Shown: positions 8,628 through 16,331 of the stretch, in pieces
Layout: each line of letters begins with the position of its first letter
How positions within the stretch are numbered: the stretch's first letter is position 1
Source of the DNA: JAICIG01 sp035532215
Lineage (GTDB): Bacteria; Planctomycetota; Planctomycetia; Pirellulales; JAICIG01
DNA length: 64,000 nucleotides
NCBI GenBank assembly: GCA_035532215.1
Contig: DATKRK010000353.1
Location: 6,449 to 70,448 of the forward strand
Direction: 5' to 3'
Notes under the pieces: generated by a model
What the model was told of the DNA's origin: nothing
The model's input: only the letters and a program-made list of their open reading frames with translations
The model's database searches: none
Made by a program: the position numbers and the translations under genes

Positions 8628-9117
8628 CGTTTTGCACTCGAAGCTTAGAGGATTGCAAATCGACCTCAGGCCCTGCACACCGTGGCAGCGCCGGCGCAAA
8701 ACAACCAACTCGAGGAGACCGTCCCCAAGGGCGGGCCGCCGTTTGCGCCTCGGTCGGGCGTGAAAAATCAGTCCTGGCTCTCTGATCCGCTTAATCGTCG
8801 CGGTAAAACCCGGAACTTCGCTCGCATCATTTGGCGAGCTAAAGCTTGCTCATTCCGCAAAGTCGAACGAGCAGCGAGCGCGGCTTGGCCCGCTAACCCG
8901 GATTATTCATCAGCCCACACCAACCCGAAGCGCAAGCGAGGCGGAGCAACGCACTTAACTCGCTGGCGCTTCGGGTTTGTATGGAGCGCTTTGTCAAGTA
9001 ACATCTGGGCTGATGAATAATCCGGGCGAAAAGGCGGCGATTTTCGCGGCAAACCTGTTGCAGGCCGCAATCACCGCCCAAATTGCCGGAGCGGGCCATC
9101 CACGGATGAACGACGCC
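8628..9117. other. 490-bp intergenic region
   Basis: The region between the starts of the FadL-like gene and the end of the caspase-fold gene holds one full repeat element (8894-9029). I see no convincing gene in the rest. Any promoter for the FadL-like gene should lie in 8628-8890, but I find no clear -35/-10 pair. Confidence 0.6.
8894..9029. repeat. REP-like element, family 1, copy C (reverse orientation)
   Basis: A copy of the 135-bp family in the opposite orientation to copies A and B. Its left end is TAACCCGGATTATTCA and its right end TGAATAATCCGGGCGA, where the last bases differ from the consensus. The internal AACCCGAAGCG dyad is present and the GAGCGCTTTGTCAAGTAA tail lies on the right side. 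Confidence 0.88.
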
Positions 9118-10110
9118 CTATTCTGCGGAGGCGGAAGAAGGCGGCGCCGCAGTCGCGCCGGGCGACGCCTCGAACTGCTCGTAAAGCCGCGCCAGCTCGA
9201 CGACGAGCGGCTCGAGCTGCGCGTAATACCTATCCTCGGGCAGCTCCATTTTGCGCTGCCGGAGTGCGGCGATTTCCAGTTCCAATTCGTCGCGCCGCCC
9301 GCGGACTTCGGCCGGCAGTTCCAGCTCGCTGCGGCTGGGAACGAGTTGCCACCGGCCGGCCCGCAACCCGTCGGGGCTGGCGCCGTCCTTGGCCGTCTTC
9401 ACGGCCCGCACGCCGCGGAACCAGTCGGCCGGCGTGCCCAGGCCGTCGGCGTTGTCGTCGATCAAGGCGTGTTCGGTGGCCAGCCGCGAATCTTCCTTAT
9501 AAAAATCCGCCGTCCGCGCCGCCGCCGCCAAAAAAGCTTCCAACACCGAGGTCTGCTCGTCTTTGTCCAAGTCGGCCGCCGGATCGGCGATGGACGCCGA
9601 GAAGTAATCGCCGAAGCGGGCGAAGTTGTGCTCGTGCCCGCTCTTGGACGCCGCGATCACGACCCGGTCCGGACCCGACAAGGCATTCAAGAACGGCCCG
9701 CTGGCCGAGGCGCAGTTGACGATCGCCAACGGCCGCTCGATCGGCTTGAGCCATTCGGCCAGTTCGGCGGAAGAAACATCGGGTCCGCGGAGATTGAACT
9801 TCGCCGTCTTGCCGTCGAACGTGCCGTGCCCAATCAGAATCAGCCACAGCGGCTGGCTCGAACTTTTCGCGAGTTCGGCGAGCCGTTGTTTCAGCGCTTC
9901 GCCGTCGTTTGCTTTCTCTTCGGCATCGAGGCCGATCACGGCGCACTCGGCCTGCCCGCGGTCGGCCGCGGCTCTCCAGCGCTCGGTCCACTGGCCGAAC
10001 TGTTTGGCATAGTCGTCCGTGCCCGGCGCGCCGACCACGACCAGCACGACCGGCCGGTCTTCGGCCGCCGAGGCGAACGTCAACGCGATTGCGAGCCAGA
10101 ATGCGTTCAT
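9118..10110 (-). CDS. Secreted caspase-fold (clan CD, C13-like) protein
   Basis: A 330-aa protein with a short signal peptide ending ASA-AE. The catalytic-dyad region looks like clan CD cysteine peptidases (legumain/caspase): a hydrophobic strand leads to LILIGHGTFDG (His95-Gly), and a second strand leads to AIVNCASASGPF (Cys133). VVIAASKSGHEHNFARFGDYF follows, as in C13-like and planctomycete caspase-family proteins. The C-terminal 100 residues are charged and helical with an Ala/Pro-rich tail. It is the last gene of the MoxR/VWA cluster, 9 bp after the VWA/GATase gene, and may be a protease acting in the same envelope system. Peptidase activity is inferred from the dyad only. Confidence 0.75.
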   Translation of the reverse strand: MNAFWLAIALTFASAAEDRPVVLVVVGAPGTDDYAKQFGQWTERWRAAADRGQAECAVIGLDAEEKANDGEALKQRLAELAKSSSQPLWLILIGHGTFDGKTAKFNLRGPDVSSAELAEWLKPIERPLAIVNCASASGPFLNALSGPDRVVIAASKSGHEHNFARFGDYFSASIADPAADLDKDEQTSVLEAFLAAAARTADFYKEDSRLATEHALIDDNADGLGTPADWFRGVRAVKTAKDGASPDGLRAGRWQLVPSRSELELPAEVRGRRDELELEIAALRQRKMELPEDRYYAQLEPLVVELARLYEQFEASPGATAAPPSSASAE

Positions 10111-10119
10111 GTAATCGCC

Positions 10120-12516
10120 TCAGGGCAAGCCTTTCCAACGCCTCAGTCCCCACTCGCCGATCAGGCAGCCGACGGCCAACAGAAACACGCTGCCCTGATG
10201 CCAGAGCGGATAAGTCCAAGCCTCGACGACCGGAATCTTGCGGTTCGGCAAGCTGGCGACGAATTCCTCCAAACGGTCGGCCGCGACGGTCTCGCCTCCG
10301 GTCGCTTCGGCGATTCGCTCCAACAGCGCGCGGTTGGGCCGCAGCGTGCGCAATTCGTCGGTCGCCGTTTCCACGGTCCAGCCGGCTTCGCGGCTGTCGA
10401 TTTCGCTGGCATCTTCGGCCTTGGCCGCGACCTGGGCCCGGTACGCGCCCGGCGCTCGCGAAGCGAAGCTGGTGCGGTACTCGCCGGCTGCACGGTCGCT
10501 CGGTTCGGCCGCGAGTTCGATATGTTTGCCTTCCGGGGTTTCGACGCGGACGGCGACCGAGGCGTTGTCGAGCGGCTCGAACATCTCATCTCGCACGCGG
10601 ACGGTGATTTCGACGGGCGACGCCGGGTCGCCGCCGCGGGCGGTTTCAATCTCGACGCGCTGCGGCACGTCGGCCACCAGCCAGCGGACCGTCTGCCGCC
10701 AGGCTTTTTCCAAGTCGCTGTCTGCGACTTCTTTGTCATCGCTTTTCTTGCGCAGCAAGTTCCAGCGCCACAAATCGCCGATCGCCAGCGCCGCCGCACG
10801 GCCGCGGCCAAACGGTTGCACGACCAGTGCTGGCCGCACGGCGCCGCCTGCGGCCTGCACTTCCGCCAGCACCGTGGCGCCCGGCTTGATCGACCGCAAC
10901 GGGCTGAGCGTTTCGAAGGGCGGCATCTCGGACAGCCGCTGTAGTTCTTCCGGTTCGGTCGTGCGCATGCGGACCCACGGCTGCAGCCAGCCCTCTCGCG
11001 TCAAAAGCAGCTTATACGCGGCGCCGTCATGGCTCGCCTGGCCGCGTTCGAGATACGCCGGCAGCAACTCGCCGATCGGCGTCCTGTGGTAGCCTCCGTC
11101 GGCGAAGGATCTCTGACCGCCGAGCATCAAGAACCCGCCGCCGCGCTGGCTGACGAACTGCTGCACGAGCGACATCTGCTCGTGCGTGAAGAAGGCCGCT
11201 TCGACGTCGTCGAGCACGAGGGCGTGATACTTGAACAGTTCGGCGGCGCCTTTGGGAAAGCCGCCTTTCAATTCGTCCTTGTCCTCGGTTCCCAGCCGCA
11301 GCAGCACCGGCTCGTCGTATTGCTCGGCCTCTTCGTCGCCCTGGTTGCCGAAACCGCGATAGAGCGGGTTGGTGCTTTCGCCGGACCGGCCGCGAAACGT
11401 GAACTTCGGCTCTTTCTTGGCAATCCGCACCAAACCCACCAGATTGACCTCGTCGTCTTCCTGCAAGGCGCGGCGCAGAAACTTGAATTCCCAGTTCGGC
11501 CGGCCCGAGACATACAGCACGCGGTACGGCCCGCCGCCGCGATCGACCGTGGCCAGGCGGCGATTGTTGACCAGCGTGGCTTCGGACGATTTGCCGGGCC
11601 GCTCGTCGAACTTTTCTTCGCCCGCCAGGCCGGCCCGCACCGAGTAAAAGCTGACGCCCGGCTTCTCGGGCCGCAATTGAAACCGCTCGACTAGCACCTG
11701 GCCCTCGGCCGGGCTTTCCGCGGTCCGCTGCTCGACGAGTTTGCGGGCCTCGTCGAGCACGCGCAGGCTCAGCTTTCGCCCGCCGACGCCCTGGCACTGG
11801 ATTTCAGCCGTGAGCGTGACGGGCGCCGACTCGAAATTCGTCTGCGTCACCGTCACGCGGGCCACGCTGACGTCGGGCAGTTCGTCGTCCGTTCCGGCGA
11901 CGACCGGGTAGACCGGCGGCAGCCGCTTCGCATCCAGTAGAAGCGGCGCCTTGCCGCTTTCCGCAGCCCAAAGCGCCGCCGCATCCGTCGCATTGCCATC
12001 GGTAAACAGCAGCACGCCGGCGATCGGCCGCCCTTCGAACCGCTCGGCCAGCGAAGCCAACGCCGTCGTCAAAGCCGTGCTATCGCCGGCGAAATCGAGC
12101 GTCGCAAAATCCTTCACCGGCGCCAGCCGGGCGTCGAAGGCGTAGCGTCTGACGTCGAAATCCTGGGCCAGCCGCACGAGCCAGGGCGTTTGCTCGTCCA
12201 GCCGGGCTTGCAACTCTTCGCCCCGCGTGCGGCGCTGGCCGCGGTCGTGAATCTCCAGGCTGCGGCTATTGTCGGCGGCAATCAAAAACAAATTGCTCTG
12301 CGGCCGGGGCCGCGTGCCGCTGAACAAAGGCTCGACCAGGCACGCAGCCAACGCCGCCACGGCCGTGGCCTTGAGCAGGCCCGCCGCGATCCGGACCCAA
12401 CCGCTGGCGCCGCCACGGCTGTACGACCACGCGAGAACCGCCAACGCCACGATCGCCAGCGGCACGGCCCGCCACAGCCAGTCGTGAGCCCCCAAGACCA
12501 TCTCCGCCAGGATCAT
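10120..12516 (-). CDS. Membrane protein with VWA-like and GATase1-like domains
   Basis: A 798-aa planctomycete BatA-related protein. Two N-terminal membrane helices (about 16-31 and 40-63) precede a periplasmic VWA-like domain opening with LFLIAADNSRS, where DNSRS (82-86) is the MIDAS-type metal motif. A central region (YRVLYVSGRPNWEFKFLRRAL onward, then GGGFLMLGGQRSFADGGY) resembles the class I glutamine-amidotransferase fold, seen in such proteins without a clear catalytic triad. Immunoglobulin-like beta domains and a C-terminal helix (VFLLAVGCLIGEWGLRRW) follow. The ATG at 12516 overlaps the preceding stop (ATGA), indicating translational coupling. The longer open frame upstream of it is the neighbour's shadow. 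Confidence 0.83.
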   Translation of the reverse strand: MILAEMVLGAHDWLWRAVPLAIVALAVLAWSYSRGGASGWVRIAAGLLKATAVAALAACLVEPLFSGTRPRPQSNLFLIAADNSRSLEIHDRGQRRTRGEELQARLDEQTPWLVRLAQDFDVRRYAFDARLAPVKDFATLDFAGDSTALTTALASLAERFEGRPIAGVLLFTDGNATDAAALWAAESGKAPLLLDAKRLPPVYPVVAGTDDELPDVSVARVTVTQTNFESAPVTLTAEIQCQGVGGRKLSLRVLDEARKLVEQRTAESPAEGQVLVERFQLRPEKPGVSFYSVRAGLAGEEKFDERPGKSSEATLVNNRRLATVDRGGGPYRVLYVSGRPNWEFKFLRRALQEDDEVNLVGLVRIAKKEPKFTFRGRSGESTNPLYRGFGNQGDEEAEQYDEPVLLRLGTEDKDELKGGFPKGAAELFKYHALVLDDVEAAFFTHEQMSLVQQFVSQRGGGFLMLGGQRSFADGGYHRTPIGELLPAYLERGQASHDGAAYKLLLTREGWLQPWVRMRTTEPEELQRLSEMPPFETLSPLRSIKPGATVLAEVQAAGGAVRPALVVQPFGRGRAAALAIGDLWRWNLLRKKSDDKEVADSDLEKAWRQTVRWLVADVPQRVEIETARGGDPASPVEITVRVRDEMFEPLDNASVAVRVETPEGKHIELAAEPSDRAAGEYRTSFASRAPGAYRAQVAAKAEDASEIDSREAGWTVETATDELRTLRPNRALLERIAEATGGETVAADRLEEFVASLPNRKIPVVEAWTYPLWHQGSVFLLAVGCLIGEWGLRRWKGLP

Positions 12517-15500
12517 TCGCCGCTCCCCAACTGCTCGTAGTAGCGGCGCGTCTTTTCCGAATACTTCGGCGGCACGGGGTCGCGGTCCAAGGGCAAGATC
12601 GCGTCCTTGTTCGTGCGCCGCAGCAGTTCCTCGGCCACGCGGTTGCGCAGCTCGACGAGCGGCTCGGAAACTTCGACCCGCACCAGATTCCAGTCGGGCG
12701 GCTTCGAGTGCCGCTTCGAATCGCCGCGGATGCCGCGGGCCCGATCGCGAATCCGCGCCGCCTCGGCTCGCAACTCGGGATCGTCGACCATTTCCTCGAC
12801 GTCGCGCAGCCGATCGGACCAGCCGCGGAAATCTTCGCCCGCGATCGGCGCCGTCGACGGGTTCAATAACTGGCCGTCGCTCAACCAATCGAAACCGCCC
12901 GGCCCGACAGGCCCGGCCAGATTTTGCGGCCCGCCGCCGAGGCCGCCGCCCCGCTGCCGCCCGCCGGGTTGCCGCTGGCCCGGCTGACCTTGGCCGCGCT
13001 GGCCTTCATTGGGTTGGCCTTCGCCTTGCTGGCCTTCGTTCGGTTGATCTTCGTTCGGTTGATCTTCGTTCTGTTGGCCTTGGTTCTGTTGGCCTTGGCC
13101 GCGCTGGCCTTGGCGCTGTTGGTCGGCGTTTTCCTCTTGGCCGAGGCTTTGCGCCTCGCGATCACTGCGATTCTCCTGCGATCCATCCGCTCGGCGCGAG
13201 CGCCCTTCGCCCGGTTGCTGGCGATCCCGCGGTTCGTCGGAATTGCGGGCGATCTCGTCGTTGAGTTCCTCGGCGAGCCGCTCGAGTTCCTGCTCGGCGC
13301 GGCGCAGCGCCTCGGTCTCGTCGCCGAGCACGCTTTCGGCCGCGCGTTCGATGCCGGCGCGCATATCGGAAATGCCCTGCCGCGCGACGCTTTCCTGCTG
13401 CCGGGCGTCGTCTTCCAGCCCGCGCTGCACGGAAAGTTCGGCGGCTTCGAGCGCTTGCGACGGGTTTTTCTCCAGGGCTTTCCGCGCCGTGTCGTAAAGC
13501 CGCTCGGACAACAGAGGCTCAACCTGTTCGGCCTCACGAATCGTCTCCTGCATCCGCTCGACCAGATCCTCTACGCGGCGCCGCTGCTGCTCGAATTCCA
13601 GCGGCAGTTTTTCATTTTCGCTAAACCCCTCGTTTCGCAGCGAACGTTTTTCGCGACGGTCCTCTTCCGGCGCCGCGAGACGCTCGGCAAGTTGCTGCTC
13701 TTTTTCCTCCAACTCGCGGGCCGCGTCGCGCATCTCGCGCATTTCCTCGTTGAAGCGGCTGGAGCTGCGGCGGCGGAAATCGTTGCGCAGTTCCTGGAAG
13801 TCGCGTTCGGCCCGCGTGCCGGCGGCCGCGGCCTGCGAGACTTGCTCCTGGTCCAGCGCCTCCGAAGCCCGGCGAACCTGTTCGCGCGTTTGTTCCAACT
13901 GCTCGCGCGAGTCGGCCATCCGCTCCTGGTTTTCGGGGGCGTCCATCCGCGACTTCAGCTCGTCGGTGTCGCGAAGAATTTGCTGCTGCTCTTCGCGCAG
14001 CCGCTTGAGCTGCTTGCGGATTTCTTCGCGGTCCTGTTCGGTCTGGGCTTCTTCCAGGGCCGATTGCAGCTCTTTCAGCCGCTCGTTCAGGTCGTCTTGC
14101 CGCCGGGCCAGTTCGCTCAAGCGGTTGAGCACCTGCGAGTCTTCGCGCTCTTGCTGCTGTTGGGGCGACTGGGCCGTGCGTTGCGTCTCGTAGCGGTTTT
14201 CGTCATTACTGAGTTCGAGCTGCTGCAACTGTTGCTGCGAACGGTTTGCTGCGCCGCCCGCCGCGCCGCCCTGCTGTTGTTGGCCGCGGATCACGCGGTG
14301 CTCGCGGGCCCGCAGCTTCAACAGCGCCTGGTACGCGGCCTGCTCCGCGGCCAAGGCGGGTTGGAGCGGCTTGACGCCCGGCCCGTCTTCGGCGGCGGTC
14401 AAATGTTCGATCGCTTGGAGCATCGCCTCGATCACGGCGGCGGCGTGCCGTTGCGACTGAGGATCCTGCAGCTTCTGCGACAGCTCGGTCGCCTGCTCCC
14501 AGGCCGAGGCTTGCGACTCGCCGACCAGATGGACGTCGCCCTTGAAGGCGTCGGAAGGCGCCTCGCCCGTCTCGCGGCGGATCAACTTCCAGGTGGCGGC
14601 GATGATCTGCTTTTCGAGTTCGGCGAGTTGCTCGGCGGCCTGGGCGTTTTGGCCGCCTTGTTGCTGTTGTTGCGACTGGCCGCCCGGCGGCTGCTCGCCT
14701 TGGCGGAAAATTTCTTCGAAGGGCCGCACTTCAGCAAAATACATGTCGCTCTCGGTGCGGCGCAGCTTGCCCGCCGCGTCGAGATCTTCGGCCCAGAAAT
14801 AATACGACAGCAACTGGTCGGGCTCGGCCTGCAACTCTTCGAAGCGGATCACGTCGGCCAGTTCGTGCCGCTGTTTGGCGGCCGCCTCCTGGCCGAGCAC
14901 GATTTCCTTGGGCGCGTCGCCGGCCAGGGCATACGACAGGCCGAATCGCTTCAGGCCGTAATCGTCCCAGGCGGTCGCCTTGACGTCGGTCTCTTCCAGC
15001 GGCGAGACTTCGACGTCGCGAGCCGGGAAGGCCAGCTTCAAATCCGGCGGCTGGTTGGGCAGCACCTTGATCGTGAAATCGGCCGGCAGCTTGTTGCGGC
15101 GCCCCTCGGCGTCGACCAGCGTCAGCTCCAGCCGCCGCGACCGATCGCAGCGAAACGTCGCTTGATAGACGCTCGTTTCGCCTTCGGCCGGCGCCAGCTC
15201 GATCGGCGCCGCGTCCTTCTCGGCGAGCGCTGGTAGACGCGGCGCCCTGCCGCGCTGCGCGGCCAAAGCGGCAGGGATGCCGCTTCTACTTTCAAGCGTG
15301 GCCGTGGCGACCGCTTTATTGAGCCGGCAGATCAAGGTCAACTCGGCGCCCTCGGGGGCCGTGATCGTCCGCACGTCTTGAATCAGTCGCTCGTCCAGCC
15401 CGGCGTAGGACGGATAGACCAGCTTCGCGTCGGCCCGCACCAGCTTGGGATACTCGAACACGGTCACGTGAAACGTCTCGGTCTTGTAGCCGGCCAGGTC

Positions 15501-16331
15501 GATGTGATAGTCGAGCGGCGCGTCGACGGCCGGAATCCGCCCGCCGAACACCGGGTCTTTGAGCGTTTTCGACATCGCCAGCCGGTTCGCCTCGCCTGTA
15601 GAAGCGGCATCCCTGCCGCTTGAGATAACGCGGCAAGATGCCGCGTCTACGCCGGACGCTTGATAGACGAGCGTGCAGTCGGCCGGCTGATCGCCTTGAT
15701 AGCGGGCCAACACCAACAGGCTTGTGCCGCGTTCGACCTCGGCGTTGCCCGGCTCGACCGTGACCGACAACTTGCCGCCGCCGATCGACTGCAACTCGCC
15801 TGGCGAAAGGGCCGCCTGGCCCAACCGCGAAGATTGCGTGCCGAGCACCGTCAGCACGGCGACCAGCAACGCGAGCGTCGCGGCGTTGGCCAGCACGGCG
15901 GCCGTCATTCGCTGCGTGGAAACGACGCGCGGCCAGGCATGCTGCTGCGCATGATACAGCGCCTGGCGGATCACGCGATCCTGCAAGAAGCCAAACCGGC
16001 CGCCGGGCAGTTCGGGCCGCTGCTCCATCGCGGTCAGCAAGCACGACTTCAACTCCGGGTAGCGCTCTTCAATCTGCATCGCCACCCAGTGGTAATTGCG
16101 CGCCGATGCGGCTGCACGGATCATCGAACCGACGATGGCGGCCAAGGCCAGCCCGGCCAGAATCACGACGGGATGGCTCGGCCGCCAGGCCGTGGTCCAG
16201 ATGGCCGCGGCGACGACCGCGCCGCACAGCGCCGTTGCCAGCCAGGCGACGGCCAGGCTTTGCCAGAAGCGAAGCTTGCGATAGCGAGTAGCCGCTCGTT
16301 CCAACGCCGCGAACAATCTTTGCTCGATCAT
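12513..16331 (-). CDS. Very large DUF4175-like membrane / coiled-coil protein
   Basis: A 1272-aa protein of the type found beside BatA/VWA genes in planctomycetes. Two or three N-terminal membrane helices are visible (about 24-46, 53-70 and 144-165). A beta-rich periplasmic region is followed by a long Glu/Arg/Gln-rich coiled coil, a low-complexity QGQxN-type repeat (encoded at 12983-13127) and a C-terminal helical domain ending near YSEKTRRYYEQLGSGE. Function is unknown; the layout suggests an envelope scaffold worked by the MoxR/VWA machinery. The ATG at 16331 overlaps the upstream stop (ATGA) and the gene's own stop overlaps the next start. Two dispersed GTAGACGCGGC-type repeats sit in frame at 15233-15289 and 15598-15650. 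Confidence 0.85.
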   Translation of the reverse strand: MIEQRLFAALERAATRYRKLRFWQSLAVAWLATALCGAVVAAAIWTTAWRPSHPVVILAGLALAAIVGSMIRAAASARNYHWVAMQIEERYPELKSCLLTAMEQRPELPGGRFGFLQDRVIRQALYHAQQHAWPRVVSTQRMTAAVLANAATLALLVAVLTVLGTQSSRLGQAALSPGELQSIGGGKLSVTVEPGNAEVERGTSLLVLARYQGDQPADCTLVYQASGVDAASCRVISSGRDAASTGEANRLAMSKTLKDPVFGGRIPAVDAPLDYHIDLAGYKTETFHVTVFEYPKLVRADAKLVYPSYAGLDERLIQDVRTITAPEGAELTLICRLNKAVATATLESRSGIPAALAAQRGRAPRLPALAEKDAAPIELAPAEGETSVYQATFRCDRSRRLELTLVDAEGRRNKLPADFTIKVLPNQPPDLKLAFPARDVEVSPLEETDVKATAWDDYGLKRFGLSYALAGDAPKEIVLGQEAAAKQRHELADVIRFEELQAEPDQLLSYYFWAEDLDAAGKLRRTESDMYFAEVRPFEEIFRQGEQPPGGQSQQQQQGGQNAQAAEQLAELEKQIIAATWKLIRRETGEAPSDAFKGDVHLVGESQASAWEQATELSQKLQDPQSQRHAAAVIEAMLQAIEHLTAAEDGPGVKPLQPALAAEQAAYQALLKLRAREHRVIRGQQQQGGAAGGAANRSQQQLQQLELSNDENRYETQRTAQSPQQQQEREDSQVLNRLSELARRQDDLNERLKELQSALEEAQTEQDREEIRKQLKRLREEQQQILRDTDELKSRMDAPENQERMADSREQLEQTREQVRRASEALDQEQVSQAAAAGTRAERDFQELRNDFRRRSSSRFNEEMREMRDAARELEEKEQQLAERLAAPEEDRREKRSLRNEGFSENEKLPLEFEQQRRRVEDLVERMQETIREAEQVEPLLSERLYDTARKALEKNPSQALEAAELSVQRGLEDDARQQESVARQGISDMRAGIERAAESVLGDETEALRRAEQELERLAEELNDEIARNSDEPRDRQQPGEGRSRRADGSQENRSDREAQSLGQEENADQQRQGQRGQGQQNQGQQNEDQPNEDQPNEGQQGEGQPNEGQRGQGQPGQRQPGGRQRGGGLGGGPQNLAGPVGPGGFDWLSDGQLLNPSTAPIAGEDFRGWSDRLRDVEEMVDDPELRAEAARIRDRARGIRGDSKRHSKPPDWNLVRVEVSEPLVELRNRVAEELLRRTNKDAILPLDRDPVPPKYSEKTRRYYEQLGSGE
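12983..13127. repeat. 15-bp tandem repeat in coding sequence
   Basis: Nine consecutive 15-bp units, starting at 12983 and every 15 bases to 13103, with a partial tenth. Each encodes a Gln/Asn/Glu/Pro-rich pentapeptide such as NEGQ(P/Q) or EDQPN. Units differ by point changes but keep the frame. The array is a likely site of length variation between strains. Confidence 0.85.
15233..15289. repeat. GTAGACGCGGC palindromic repeat inside a gene (copy 1)
   Basis: A 57-bp block running from GTAGACGCGG to CCGCTTCTAC, with two inner GC arms, the same architecture as the intergenic copies at 43242-43322 and 47773-47990. It is exactly 19 codons long and lies in frame within the DUF4175-like gene, adding an Arg/Ala/Pro-rich loop. 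Confidence 0.8.
15598..15650. repeat. GTAGACGCGGC palindromic repeat inside a gene (copy 2)
   Basis: A second in-gene copy, running from GTAGAAGCGGCATCC to GCCGCGTCTAC. It encodes VDAASCRVISSGRDAAST in the beta-rich region of the DUF4175-like protein without breaking the frame. The order of arms is inverted relative to copy 1. Confidence 0.8.
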
